Positions 22,936-49,565 of a stretch of 64,000 nt of DNA are shown here, in pieces. The DNA is from Metaphire vulgaris (taxonomy: Eukaryota > Annelida > Clitellata > Crassiclitellata > Megascolecidae). The translations under genes were made by a program, and so were the position numbers. A model generated the notes under the pieces. That model saw only the letters and a list, made by a program, of their open reading frames with translations, had not been told where the DNA came from and ran no database searches. The DNA lies in the NCBI GenBank assembly GCA_018105865.1, contig CM030865.1:8894198-8958197 (forward strand), written 5' to 3'. Position 1 is the stretch's first letter. Each line of letters starts with the position of its first letter.

Positions 22936-23053
22936 GCAGTAGTAGTCACTGCGCTGAAATAATATATCAGGAAATACGAGGAACTTTGATCACCATAGAA
23001 TTGTGTGTTCGTCTGTCTAGAGTTCTCGATTTTTCCAAACGCCCATTGCCTTC

Positions 23054-23065
23054 TGCGCATGCGCA
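23054..23065. promoter_or_regulatory. NRF-1-type palindrome TGCGCATGCGCA upstream of HSPA9
   Basis: An exact match to the NRF-1 consensus YGCGCAYGCGCR lies 145 bp before the mortalin ATG, followed by a second half site TGCGCA at 23067-23072. NRF-1 is a known activator of nuclear genes for mitochondrial proteins, so a core-promoter role is a reasonable inference. No TATA box was seen nearby. Confidence 0.65.
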
Positions 23066-23209
23066 CTGCGCACGAGTCCTTGAAGGAAATTCACCGATTG
23101 AGTCATTAAATGGACGTCGGTAGAACGAAGTACACGTGCTGTTGCAGTGGAGAGACTCAATAAAAGAACGAATAAATCGCTTAATTATTTCGATAGTTCG
23201 TCGCGAAAA

Positions 23210-37566
<14,357 letters not shown>

Positions 37567-38639
37567 AGACATGTCGTTGACTGTTAGGTGTTTGTGTGTT
37601 TTTGCAAAACACATGTTTGAAAAACAAAGGATATTTAAAATTCATCTGAATTGACAATTCAACTATTATTTCCTTTAAAATCTTTATATGTTCAAATAAT
37701 TGCAGATGCAATGTAAAGTTGCTTGCTTCATACAAGGTTTAAAGACTGTTGAACTGCTAGTTTAAAATATGTGAACAAACAAAAGTTGACTTCTACTTAC
37801 TGATGTTTATTTTGATTAAAACTTGTCTTTTCTCATCCTTTAAAGGAGTTCATTGTCTAATAATGTGAAATATCTGTAATTTGCACATTTCTTGAATTTT
37901 AAAAAATCTTGATATATATTGAGTTGAATATGAAGACTGAATTCTGAAGTTTGAATTCTTTGAAACAGAAAACAGTTGATCAGTTAGCTGGGGAGTCATG
38001 TTATTGTCAGTTGTCTTATTGCTTTTAGTTTTGCAAGGTATTTCCAGAATTAATGTGTTTTGTTATTTTCTGTTTAATTGCTTAAACTAAAGTACAGTAT
38101 GTGGTTAATATACTGATGAGACAATGTATTAAGAATGGTGCTGTAGAATAACTGATAATTGGCAAAAATGGATTTATCCGCAGAAGTTTAACATGGAATA
38201 GCGTGCAGCAATGAAAGGCACAAGGTTTGCAATATACAGTATATATGTGCGGTATATTGGCATTGATGTTGCACTAAATTTTCTGGTACTTGAAGACATG
38301 TATTGAATATGTTATTGTATTTGTTTGAAATGAAGAATTTATCATTGGGCTGAAATCTTTGTTGTGTGAGTCAATTTGTTGTGGAATTCCAAGATTTTGG
38401 AAATCTAACTCCATAAATTAAATTTCTATAAAAATGTACACTTGCCGGGGAAAAGATTGCCTCTTTTGTGCTCAGACAATTCATGCTATTTGCAGGTGAG
38501 GTTCTATATTATAGAAATTATAAGGCTTTTATATAAGCATTTGCAAATTGTAGTAAATGAAGAGTTATTTGTAATATGATACACACAAAAATACAGCATT
38601 TTAAAATAAGAACCATTGGTTGTTATGTTGGAAAATTTA
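37567..38639. other. HSPA9 3' UTR and downstream DNA
   Basis: T-rich sequence follows the stop. I found no AATAAA in the first several hundred bases, only weak variants such as attaaa, so the transcript end is not fixed. Confidence 0.4.
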
Positions 38640-38810
38640 GAATAACCTTGGTGGGCCGGATAAAGCTCTGTCGAGGGCCGCATCCGGCCCGCGGGCCGTA
38701 TTCTGCCCACCCCGCTCTAGAATGCCTTAAATCCATCCATTCGGACCTCACTTATTATAAGTTCTTACTCACTCAATGCAAAAGTTAAAAGTCTCATTAC
38801 ATCATCATCC

Positions 38811-38885
38811 TGTGACTCCAAAGCCAGGATCGCCTCTGAGTAGAAATATAAGAGGCGCTATACAAATATTACATTACACTATTTG
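38811..38885 (+). mobile_element. CR1/L2-like LINE 3' tail fragment
   Basis: Contains gatcgcctctgagtagaa, then gaggcgctatacaaatatt and ACATT units, the same tail as 25870-25945. Confidence 0.65.
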
Positions 38886-40627
38886 TAGTAACCAGGCAGC
38901 CCATGTGCATGTATTAAATAAAGTAAAATCCTCGAGGCACCTAGGGCGGCCCTGATCTCCGTTTCAAGACCCTCAGCCAGGTGACTGGTGAAAGTTACAC
39001 GATGCGTGTGTGCTGTATACTTCGCGGTTAAACTGCTATTCAGTTGCCAGCTGGCGAATGAAGACTGACTCGACTATAGGTGATCCAGCGTGGAATATAG
39101 GTCATGTGCCTGTCTTGGCTGTCTAGCGTGTTACCATTCTACCATCTTCCAATTTCCAAGCAATAATTGTAATTACGGCACGCTAAAACCCCGCTTGCGC
39201 TGACTATAGAGGCCCGAAAGGAATAAGCGCAAGTGTTAACCGAATCCGGAAAATCCTGCCGAGCCCTGATGGTCCAGTTGAAGTGGTCTGCTGACCGAAG
39301 GTCCATGCATGATCCGAATCTTTGCTGCCGGGCTTTGCACCAGGGATGTCAAGACTTTGGTCGTAGGACCAAATGACATGTCCCCCATGTCCTCGCGGGC
39401 CGAATGCAAAAATGCTCGGCAATATTACTGTATTCTAAAACCTAAACTTTTTAGAAATCCAAAGTAAAATTTCGAAAACCTGAAAATCATTCAATCGTTA
39501 CGTTGATTAGGCCTACAACCTATTTGTAGGCTAACTATGACAAACCGGATTCTTGTCTAGTCAAATAGAAACAGTTAAATTTCAGAACCTTTAACGGTGA
39601 AGCTATAAATGAAAACAAATAAAGTTAAAGTAGATGGCATTCGATGTAGACGTAGATGTGGAAGCTGTCACTAGTTTAGCAACGTCTGGTTTTAAATCCG
39701 TAGCGAAAGCTACTTTCAAATTTGCCTGTAAATTTCTTTTGGACATACGTGAGCTCAGTTTTGTTTTTAGGCATCTTGAAGTGTCATTTTGGAAAAGACT
39801 TGTTCGCCTACAATGTATACACGTAAGTGCTGGCAAAGAGAGATAGGGCCTGCATGATTGCTACTAGTTTTCTTAATTTGAGAAATGCTTCCTTTGGAAG
39901 TTGCTAATAGGCATCTTTGAGATTCCACTGTGAAATGTAGATTTGAAGGAACAATATTACACTAACCCTAACCCTAATCTCTCGCATTTGGTGTGGCGCG
40001 TCGAGATCCTGGTTCATTCAATATAGGCCTAACAAAAAACTCAAGCCCAAAACAAGATTTGCAAATTCCTGAGAAATGGCCTGATTGGGCTAATTTAGAC
40101 GAGAAAGGTAAAAGGTCGCTGCGTGCAACTGATGGACACAATTTTAGACTGCCAAACATCCATTAAGACCTTAGCGACAGTCTTGAATTCATAGTTCCTC
40201 GAGCGTTTGCAGCGAATAAAGCGTGAAAGCATTAAATTGTTTCGATGCAAATATCTCGAGTGTCCTTACTACAAATGAACCTGTAGTTTAATCGACTCTG
40301 GCTTCCGAATGAGACGGAAATCAACGGCAAATGGATTGCGCAGGCAGTGCCGGGACTTACTGGAAGGTTATAAAACTTGTGGACAGTACGGTCCATGAAT
40401 CGTCTAGCGTTGGATGTTATCGGAAGTGCATGATCATCAGAGAATAGACGATTTCGAGTGGAAATTCCTCAGCGAGTAGGCCTACTCGAAGATTAATTAT
40501 TTAGTTCGAATCATCGCTGCTATTGAGGGGCCATAAGGGCCGGGACCTTTATTCTGGCCTCTTCCGATCGTGAAATTTGCGCAAAACCAACGGGAAATAT
40601 CTATCGGGGAGTGATTATGGTGTATGG
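38886..40627. other. unassigned stretch with SINE scraps
   Basis: 38940-38985 is a reversed SINE tail (ctgatctccgtttcaag). A short frame at 39634-39846 has no motif. A two-unit CCCTAA run lies at 39963. No gene supported. Confidence 0.3.
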
Positions 40628-40969
40628 CAATGGTTCTCAGTCCTCTTTACCGCGCGTACCACTTTTGAATTTCAAAAATTTCTCGCGGACCACCTGACTG
40701 GTAATCATCTGCTCCTAAAAGCGGCGACGACCTATTTTTCTTCTTTGCTTGGCAGACTTTTCACGTTGAAAATGCACAAAATACACATAAAATGTGAAGA
40801 TAACCTTTGTGTGCTGATGACCTTGTTTTGCTCGTCGCACTTTTCAGATTTTTCACACGGAAAATATATGTCTAATTTTTATTTACGTTTTTTCAGACTT
40901 CGCCGCGGACCACTAGACCCCCTCTCGCGGATCACTTGTGGTCCGCGGACCATGGGTTGAGAACCACTG
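40628..40969. mobile_element. hAT-like element (TIR CARTGGTTCTCA)
   Basis: The left end is caatggttctcagtcc and the right is ggttgagaaccactg; a perfect 8-bp duplication gtgtatgg lies at 40620-40627 and 40970-40977. Both subterminal regions carry cgcggaccac. Related element at 49566-49992. Confidence 0.88.
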
Positions 40970-41165
40970 GTGTATGGTATTAGCCAAAAGATTGTTGCAA
41001 ATTGTCATTTTCGTACCTACTGAAATATTGTTTTGCAATTTTATGCTATTCATTATGCTTAATTTGTGTGACATCAAATTATGGATTTGTAGGAATTCTG
41101 ATTAACTGTCCAACATAGGCCTATCAATTAGGAATTAGTGTTTTTACTTTAAGGAGAAATATTAG

Positions 41166-41410
41166 GTGGGAAGTTAGCAGAGTGGCAACAACTTTGGGCG
41201 ATAGTGCAGAAGGTCGTGGGTTCGAAACCCACAGGAGCCCTAAGATTGACTCAGCTACCTTCGCCGGATTAATACGCGGAGTAAAAGGTGCATTGCATGA
41301 GAACACTGATCCCGTATCATGTAACCTGCACCAATCGCCTGGCTGAGGGCCTTGAAACGGAGATCAGCGCCGCCCCAGGAGCCTTGGTAGCTCAGGAATG
41401 ACTTTACTTA
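41166..41410 (+). mobile_element. tRNA-like SINE with GAGGGCCTTGAAAC tail
   Basis: Head gggaagttagcagagtggca, B-box-like GGGTTCGAAACCC, then gagggccttgaaacggagat and actttacttac. It shares the head with 43499 but has a different tail. Confidence 0.75.
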
Positions 41411-41811
41411 CTACTAGGCTTTAGTTAAGCGTACTTGTAATCGCGGTCAAGCGGTCATTTAAGAACCTAATAAATAATTCCTAGAAGCACGAATCGGCTC
41501 AAATCTATTATCTAGCTGTTGTTTGAAGTTACCTAAATGAAGATAGGCTCAGTCTAAAATAGCTTTAGACTCACAGAGAATACAACAAATGAGCTAGTAG
41601 AGAGAGAGTTTGTCCTATGTCGGAGGAGAAATTGTAAGCAATGAAGGCAATCAAGAGGATATTGGACGTAGGACTAAAAATACCAAAGGATTTCCATTTA
41701 CGAGCGATGGGGAAATTGAAGTGCCCGGTGGGAAAAGGAGGTAAAAATCAGTTATCCCCTTATTTAATGGCGAAATTATCAATTTCGTGAAGGGACGTCA
41801 TTTCTCTATGC

Positions 41812-41815
41812 ATCT

Positions 41816-41846
<31 letters not shown>

Positions 41847-42050
41847 GCCACACCGGCGCTGGGCGATGACATGGGTTAACTGTATCCCACTATCCACGAA
41901 GTCCGGTTTTGTGCGGCTCGATGTGATTCTGGTAGCCTACTGCCATACAGGTCCATTCTGTGATGTTCTTCATTCAGGTCGTTCTGGGTCTTCCTCTGCT
42001 TCTTTGTCCTTCTGTGATCCCTAGCATTATGGAGATCTATGGTGTTTCCC
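41812..42050 (-). mobile_element. probable LINE 3' fragment with (CAT)n tail
   Basis: A run of about nine CAT units (41814-41842) borders a segment whose minus-strand reading has LINE-C-terminus-like composition (RRTKKQRKTQ and later AQNRTSW). Assignment is weak. Confidence 0.35.
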
Positions 42051-42242
42051 TGTCGCGCTATATCTGTATATGTCCACCTAATTTCAATTTTGCCGCCTAA
42101 ATTGATGTAATCCTACATATGTGTTTGATTGTGTAAATGTTAGGATTTTTGATTTCTGGACATTAGCCTATATATTCAAAAACCTTGCTTGCCTTAATTT
42201 ATTTAACTCTATCCCATCTTCATATTTGTCAATTTCTGCCAG

Positions 42243-42319
<77 letters not shown>

Positions 42320-42760
42320 ACAGATGAACCGCTTCTGAAACTAACATGCGTATTTTTTCTATTTCGAAATGATTTGTCAATTTTTGTAAATGTCTAGATT
42401 AGAATTTGTAATCATGCTTTTATAAGGATTCATTACACTGCCACCGATTACACTGATTTAAATTCTCTGTCGTCACGATCAGTCTAAGCCAGAATAGGGG
42501 CCAGGTCCGCTGTGCCCCCTCGTGATCACGCTGATAGTTACCGGTATATTGACCCTATGGTATTGTATAACACGTATGTGGAAATAGGTACAACCATTTC
42601 CGCTTTACTGCGGCTTGGTCTAAATGCCACGCTCTCCTTAAATCTCCGGATCCTTGGGGAATACCGTAAATGCCTGTGCAAAAAACGCGCCTTGGCAGCT
42701 GAGGGCTTGAACGGTTGGCAAATTATTACTCACCCGCACTGAAGATTCTTGAACAAAAGG

Positions 42761-42831
<71 letters not shown>

Positions 42832-43498
42832 TGGGCAGCAGCACTGGCATTCTCCCAGTTGCACCGGAAAGGTTGTTTCTTCAAAGAAAACAACTTCAAA
42901 GTAAATGACTGCTTTATGCTCCCAGTGAAGGCGGTTGAAGGAGAGAGTAAACGAACTATTGAATGACCAGCGTCTACTCAATGTATCCATCTGTCGTCTG
43001 CGAGAGTTTATAATGTAGGCCTACAGGTCTTCCATGCATGCCTCTCAAGAGACAGATAAGCAGCCTCTCAACTAAATTAGTCATAAACGTTTTAAACGAC
43101 GGAAAACAAGAAGCAAACAGGTTGTAGCGAACAAGTTTTTTTGCCCAGAGGAAGGCATTAGTAAAGTATATTTTGCGCAAACTTCGCGATGGTACAATTA
43201 TCTCTATTAAAGAAAACAATCTTAGCTGAAAATAGTTTTAATTCGCAAATTTTGACCAAATATTCCGCCAGTTAAAAGTCTTGAAGTTGCGAGGATTGAA
43301 ATCTTTATGAAAGACTTTCTGCTCGTCCCACCGAAAGGGTCGTCAGAATTAAGTTAAAATATTGGCAAAATTTTTTAGCACGTCAATATGATATCCAGAA
43401 ACGCGATAAATTCTACTGCATATCTGCATCTCGATCGAATAAAACCTACAATGCTTTTATTTATTTTTTTCATTTTGTCTTATTGGTTTTTGCTTAGG
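42051..43498. repeat. microsatellite-bearing stretch: (TTA)n and (GA)n
   Basis: (TTA)25 at about 42243-42318 and (GA)32 at about 42766-42829. The open frames across them are repeat artefacts. No gene supported. Confidence 0.8.
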
Positions 43499-43800
43499 GG
43501 CTGGAAGTTAGCAGAGTGGCAACAACACTGGACGATGGAGCAGAAGGTCGCGGGTTCGATCCCCGCAGGAGCCCTAAGGTTGACTCAGCCTTACTCGCTA
43601 AAGGGCGGTGGTGAACTGAGGAGCAGTGTTAATTAAGCTGCGAAGGTAAAACGTTGGTCTGGGGAAAGTAATGGCAACCTAGCCCAGATTAATGGCTTAT
43701 ACCACCGACATCGCTGAATGCTGAATGATAAGCGCCGGAACCCAATTAACGCTGAGCAACGCTGCGACTCGAGTACTGGACCTACCTTTACCTTTATCTT
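43499..43800 (+). mobile_element. tRNA-like SINE, best-preserved copy
   Basis: Head ggaagttagcagagtggcaa and a near-consensus B box GGTTCGATCCC, followed by actcagccttactcgctaaa, aaagtaatggcaacc and the end gacctacctttaccttta. About 300 bp. Confidence 0.82.
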
Positions 43801-44444
43801 TATTTTGCTTATTTAGTTTTCGATTGTTTTAAATTCAATAGATATTCATGATTAGGGTAATGCGATGTATTATTTCTTTCCCAGCGCAAGTCCGGTGGTA
43901 AAAATGTAAAATGAGGGTTCAAAGAGTTTGCGGTTACTTTAATTTCCCAAACGTTGTCGTTGCTAAATTGAAACATATTGTCAATGACACTGACGCAAAA
44001 AAATCGATAATTTCACAATCAGACTAAAATGTGATTAAGGCGATTTAATTTTTATTTATAGACAAAAATCTCACTATTTCATTTGTTAGTCGCCCGTGTT
44101 TCAATATTTTAAAAGCCACTATACTACAGTTTGCAATATTGTAGGTAGTGATGCTAGTATAACTGCTAAGGTTAGTAACTGCTAAGGTTAGTAACTGCTA
44201 AGGTGTCATACAACTCTTTCAATGCTTTCCCAAGCGCGGACGAAAAAGGAGGAGCGTTGGGCGATGGACTTGGGACAGTTTGGGAACCTCTGGTGTAAAA
44301 TACACGAGTGCCCCTCCCCCCCCCAATAGCTCTGCCAATCAAAGCAATGACAGCGGTGACCGGATGATCCCGTTCTGCTCAGAATACGGTGTTTGCATCG
44401 GTAAGGCATTCTTCGCACATAGGCCCTAAACAAATCCATAAGAA

Positions 44445-44619
44445 CAGTGTTTATTCTAGGCCTTCTTAGGGGGAGATTCCCCTCCCCCCAAGTTTGAAAA
44501 TTCCCCCCATTTTTTTATGTTGGCTGGGAATGGAAATTTCCCCAAACGTGTGGAAACTCAAACCTTGTCCCCAAACACTTCAAAATCCCCCAATGTCAAG
44601 GGGGCTAGAATAAACACTG
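44445..44619. mobile_element. hAT-like MITE with CAGTGTTTATTCTAGG ends
   Basis: Right end ctagaataaacactg. Direct repeats ccataagaa flank it on both sides (44436-44444 and 44620-44628). The interior has inverted GGGGGA/TCCCCC blocks as in 12972-13154. Confidence 0.85.
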
Positions 44620-44789
44620 CCATAAGAATAAGAAAATATAGTGCTCTCCGCAGTAGCGTGCAGAAGGAGACCGGTGGGGCGGTAGTCACAGGCATCCACC
44701 AGATAGGGGCATCCAAATTGACTCAGTGACCTTTTGCTCGTCAAAACTTTTTACATGAAAACTCTTGACCCCGAGCATCAAGAAGGTCG

Positions 44790-44791
<2 letters not shown>

Positions 44792-44847
<56 letters not shown>

Positions 44848-44872
44848 TATATATATATAAGTATATATACAC

Positions 44873-44918
<46 letters not shown>
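44792..44918. repeat. long (TA)n tract with interruptions
   Basis: Two TA blocks separated by agtatatatataagtatatatacacatg. Confidence 0.95.
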
Positions 44919-44919
<1 letters not shown>

Positions 44920-45351
44920 CTACGTATATATAAGCATATATGTATGTAAGTGTATCTGTTTATTTATGCACAGGAGCACATCGGGGGCTCAGTTAGCATC
45001 AAGGGGCATCAGGTTCATGCGCTCCCCCGGTTGATGACGTAATATATGGACGACCTCTAATTACAATTTACAGAACTTACAGAAGTAGGCCTAGTTTCAA
45101 ACTACAATTCTGTGAGATAGTTATCTAGAATAGTTTGCTTTCAGCATTTTAAGCTAACGTTTAAGTTTGAGCAGTGAACGGCAGTGATGTTGACATCCAT
45201 TTCATTGCGTAATTGTCATAAATAAGAGTGTCGTCTAGAATAACATTGCGTCTCGCGCTCGATATCAGAATCAGAGTAGCATTGTACCTAAAGTACCACG
45301 TGCAATAAACGAATCTCTCCGCAAAGCACCATCAAACTAGCCTAGGAAATC

Positions 45352-45652
45352 GTGCGATTAGGAAATAAACCGAACCGCTTGATAAGGAGTATTGCAGCTT
45401 TAAAGGTCACCAGTCCGTACATATTTAATTGTTTCCGGAAGAGGAAAGACGCAGGAAAACATTCGGCACTTGTAAGGTGTACACAGGATGAGATCTCTGA
45501 CGGAGGGCGTGGGCGACTGCCTTTAACTTCCTTCGATCGGGGACGACGCAGGACAGAAGAAGAAACGCTCATGAGTAGCATTCATCGTCGTCGTCGTCAT
45601 CGAAAAGGAATTGACCAGGATTATTCATCACTTATTTCCTCACTTGATCAAG
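45352..45652 (+). CDS. weak candidate first exon
   Basis: A long open frame (starting at 45352, with a later in-frame ATG at about 45570) runs into a strong donor AAG|GTGAGT at 45652. Within it, a run of CGT/CGA arginine codons is followed by a DQDYSSLISSLDQ segment. No homology is recognised, and no partner exon was identified. It may instead be a 5' UTR exon of the gene at 48831, whose upstream acceptor lies at about 48800. Confidence 0.25.
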
Positions 45653-47026
45653 GTGAGTCGCATATTCGCTTTGTTTTACTGGTTCCGTGCATCGGCCTAA
45701 TCAATATTTTTCTTGGGTGCGAATTCCAAAGGGATTTGGGGTTTGCATCGCCGAAAATGCACGACTTTTCATCAAAATTTTATAAATTTTCTTTTTGTGG
45801 CGGAAAAGAAGAAATTTCCTAAGCAACTTCGTCATACTTACTTTGTTTCAAGTGCTGAAAGAGAAACGGAGCTTTGATTTTGATATTTTCGCAAGCAATT
45901 CATTAATTACTGTGCGTTTAACTATAGGGAGACAATCCAAGAGGGCGGTAACACCCTCTACTCAGTCCTGGATGCGCCTGTCTTTTGACAATATTATTCA
46001 AATTTGTGTGATTTTTCAAAACTTGCATATTCGAACAATTACTGTATGCCGTAAGAAGATTTTAAATATATTATTTTTGAGTTTGCAATTGCCACAACAT
46101 CAAGATTGTTGGATATACACCGTGTTCAGACAAAAAGAAGGCCAGTGCATGTATTTACACAACTTCGAGATATAATTGGGAACCGATTTCGAAAAAATTG
46201 CAGTTATAATGGATCGGGATATACAGTAAATCCATGAAAACTTTCGACCTTGCTTTCAATAGACCTATTTACGAAATGCATCAGCAGAGAGTTGCTATGT
46301 GTCATTGGATTTAGATATTGAATATAGCGTATAGGCTTACTGTACATAAACCAACAGTTGATGTCTACAATAAGCCATCAGATCATGTCATCAAGCTAAA
46401 ATGTTGCTAACTGAGACACTTGGCTGCAAGTTTAGACGATACAAACGGTATCTGAGTCAGAATACCATTTTCCTAATTATTTAATTGTTGGTAGGCTAAT
46501 TCCATTTTGAATTCAGATTTTCCAACAGCCAAAGTCAGTCATTTTTCTATCTGTCATTCTCACGGCATATACGTTTCTATGCAGCGTGTGACAAACTTGT
46601 ATGAGCTTTTTACTACAATAATCATAAACATAATGTAAGCGATGCTGTGAATTAAAGTTCCCGTACGAGCATCGGAGGGTCGCAATACTACTGACCATAC
46701 ATCGACGACGCCCAGTTGAGATTGGAAACTATTCACCATAATATTCGATCTCCAGTCCTCCAATGGGTTAAGCTCTCCCTTGCGTGATCCAACAGCCAAT
46801 GTCATTCATTAGCTCATGCTACAAGAAATCTTGAGTTATGGAATATTCCGTTCTAACTCGTTCTAGGCGCGGGTCTGATTCGGGGTGGATATTACCCCAA
46901 AATTTTACCATATTTATTCTTACCGGTAACTATGATAGAGAAATGGCACCAAAACAGATTGATAACTGAGTACTACTGGATGGACAGGAGATGGAAATGA
47001 TCGCCGACATCACATACCAGGGACTG

Positions 47027-47078
<52 letters not shown>

Positions 47079-47206
47079 CAGAGAGGCAGAGAGAAAGATG
47101 ATAGAGAAGTGAGCTAATGTAAGTAAGTAAAATCTCGTGGATTTATATAGCGCCTTGGAAAGCAGCACAACAATATAGCTGCTTATTCTTAGGCGCTCGA
47201 TAGAGA
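45653..47206. other. unassigned stretch with one microsatellite
   Basis: (GA)n at about 47031-47077, then a reversed SINE tail at 47114-47200 (ctcgtggatttatatagcgc). Two direct copies of ccaacagccaa lie at about 46525 and 46788. No gene supported. Confidence 0.4.
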
Positions 47207-47602
47207 CAGTGTCGGATTTACACTTGTTAGGCCCCGGTACACTTTCTTCGTGAAAGTGATAGATCAAGTGTAAAAAGTGGCGAGATGGCCTTTTTTGGTT
47301 GTCAAGATTTTCCGGAAAACTTTTGGAAGAGCGGAATAGTTACAGATCAGGTGTATGAATAGTAGTGAGTGTATGAATAGTAGTGACAATAACCTTTTTT
47401 ATTTTCTTCAGGACATGTTGCGTGACAAATGGTTGCATTTTGGAAAATAAAGTTGCTTAAACAAAACACCATAAAAATCATTATAAAATATTGTTTAGCC
47501 TATAGAAAAGGCGGACCCCTAAATTTTTATGTTGCTGGTGGGCCCGGTACAGATTTGCACCGGGTACAAATATACCATTTGTACCGTGTAAATCCGTCAC
47601 TG
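47207..47602. mobile_element. hAT-like element (TIR CAGTGTCGGATTTACAC)
   Basis: Right end gtgtaaatccgtcactg. Flanking 8-mers gatagaga and gatataga agree only partly, so the target duplication is degraded. Confidence 0.72.
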
Positions 47603-48228
47603 GATATAGAGGGCATATTTGAAAATTACTGAGAGTTAAACAGCAACTTTAATTATGAATCGATTTAATTAATTCATTCGTTCAGTCGTTCATTCATTAA
47701 TACGTTCACCTATTCACTCATCCGTCCGTTCGTCTGTTCGTCTGTTCATTCATTCAGCCACTCATGCATTCATTCATATATGTTGGCAATCTGATAATAT
47801 TTCTCTCGACCAAAAAAACTTAGCGTAGGCGCATTGATGGCATTGCGCAATTGTCCATATTCTCAATAGTACTTGTTAAAACGAATGAGTACTCGATGTC
47901 ATGTATTGCCTTGTTAGATTAATCCTCGATCGAAATACTTGAGTACCTTCGTGACGGAATACTAGGAAGGGGTGACGCCTATCACTGATGTCTTTCTTTT
48001 TTGTTATTGTAAATATTGAAACATCTTATGTACAACGATAAGTGTTATATATCAAAATTGATCACGATTGCTAAGGTTCGTTGCAACATACAACAAAATG
48101 TAATGCCTGACACCAGAATGTATTGAAATCATTTCTCTGCAGATGTCTAGATATATCTAAATAGGCCTATATTTATCTGAGCTGCAAAAATCATTGAAGG
48201 TACGGCATAACACGAGGATTGACATTAC

Positions 48229-48730
48229 TAGGGATGCCAGATCAGTTGGAGGGAATTTAAGGACACACTGTAGTGATGATCTTGCTTGTCGGACTTTTTA
48301 GGACGTTAAAGATGCAAAATGGCTCAAAAGCAAAAGAACTATTGATGACATTTTTAGCAATCAATACCAATAATTACAAAGTCCTTTTAATCTAGAGTAA
48401 TATCTGAGATCAGTAATCACCATTTTAAATAAAATTTAAGGACATTTTGTGTCCTTATTAAGGACAAACGCCCTTAAGGACGGAGCCACGTAATTTAAGG
48501 CAGTGGCGGCTCCACCGGGGGGGCCAGGGGGGGCCCGTGCCCCCCCCTATTGAGAGCCTGGCCCCCCCAGTGGCCCCCAGTTGGGACCCTATACTTAATG
48601 CTACATACATTAAAACAAATGGTTGGCCCCCATGATTAGAAGTTGCCCCCAACGCCCCCACTTGCCAAATCCTAGAGCCGCCACTGATTTAAGGATTGTC
48701 CTTATCATTTAAGGACGTCTGGTAACCCTA
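48229..48730. mobile_element. hAT-like element (TIR TAGGGATGCCAGA) hosting a family A MITE
   Basis: Ends tagggatgccagatc and gtctggtaaccctan-type inverted; perfect 8-bp duplication gacattac (48221-48228 and 48731-48738). Repeated ttaaggac units lie inside, near both ends. Confidence 0.85.
48501..48686 (-). mobile_element. hAT MITE family A, copy 6
   Basis: Family A ends, perfect 8-bp duplication atttaagg (48493-48500 and 48687-48694). Nested in the 48229-48730 element. Confidence 0.93.
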
Positions 48731-48830
48731 GACATTACTTTAAAATTAACATTAGGCTTAATTGCTATAATACTGAATTTTTAACATGTTGCATTTTCAG
48801 GAGTTTTAGAGGAACAGAGCGGGAGCAGAA

Positions 48831-49337
48831 ATGAAGTTTTGCGCCATTTTCGTATTTTTCGTGTTAACAATTAACACGGGTCAAATTCGAACAGTTTCCA
48901 GTTCAGCGCGGAAACCGTTCAAGGAAAAACACATCGGATGGAGTAAGGTAGCTGTCGACAACGTCGCCGGCGCTGATCAGACCCGCTCTAAAAACCTGCA
49001 TCTGGTCCCCAACGACACGCAGGACAAAGGCCGTTTCCGCAGGGAAGTCGACTCCTGGGCGGATGTCGAGAAAAGATGGGTTTCTCCGGAGGTACGAGTG
49101 GACGAGGTGAGACAGAGACTGAAGATGGTCAGCAATCGCGACCGGAACGGCAAAAGACGAGACGCGTACGACCAGAAACGCCCGTCGGATCGCAACCAAA
49201 GACGGAAGAAGAGTGACGCTCCGATCTGTTCCGACCATTCCATCAGCGATCGCTTCGTACAGAACCAGAAATTTCTGACAAAGCTGATGGTGCTTCGGTT
49301 TCCAGATTACTTTATTTCCAAACTGTTACTGTGCTAA
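48831..49337 (+). CDS. small secreted, highly basic protein (putative precursor)
   Basis: 168 residues. The N terminus MKFCAIFVFFVLTINTGQ is a clear signal peptide with cleavage expected around residues 18-25. The rest is hydrophilic and rich in Arg, Lys, Asp and Ser, with several dibasic or polybasic sites (GRFRRE, GKRRD, NQRRKK), as in a hormone or growth-factor precursor. After the last basic cluster a 43-residue tail contains only two cysteines. A likely splice acceptor (gttgcattttcag) ends at 48801, 30 bp before the ATG, so an upstream untranslated exon is plausible. I do not recognise the family. The final Ile/Leu/Phe-rich stretch may be read-through past an unrecognised donor. A degenerate second copy of part of its 5' end follows at 49352. 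Confidence 0.6.
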   Translation: MKFCAIFVFFVLTINTGQIRTVSSSARKPFKEKHIGWSKVAVDNVAGADQTRSKNLHLVPNDTQDKGRFRREVDSWADVEKRWVSPEVRVDEVRQRLKMVSNRDRNGKRRDAYDQKRPSDRNQRRKKSDAPICSDHSISDRFVQNQKFLTKLMVLRFPDYFISKLLLC

Positions 49338-49351
49338 CTTCGAATGCCACC

Positions 49352-49420
49352 GGTCGAATTCAAACAGTTTCCGGCTTAAAAGAAAAACGCATCGGATGTC
49401 CAGCGACAGTTAACTATTTC
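49352..49420 (+). repeat. degenerate copy of the secreted-protein 5' coding region
   Basis: The words gaattcaaacagtttccggctt and aaagaaaaacgcatcggatg parallel gtcaaattcgaacagtttcc and aaggaaaaacacatcggatg at 48882-48940, with a gap between. It is about 480 bp downstream in the same orientation. Confidence 0.65.
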
Positions 49421-49565
49421 GAAAGAAATATACTTTGTTTCTTGCGCGGACCATCTAAACATGACAATTGAAACGAAAAAATGAAGGTTGTACTTTTCAT
49501 GTTGTTCTAGAACGACAACACAGTTGCAACAGCAACAACGACATAGTCAATTGCTACCACTATTT

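Noticed and set aside
42121..42380. Frames with polyleucine or polyasparagine runs
   Set aside because: They are a TTA microsatellite, not a protein.
43499..43575. tRNA gene
   Set aside because: There is a near-consensus B box but no cloverleaf, and several copies with the same 3' body exist in the window.
48831..49337. Neurotrophin-like or other cysteine-knot growth factor
   Set aside because: A signal peptide and polybasic site before a CSD motif are suggestive, but only two cysteines follow and no knot pattern is present.
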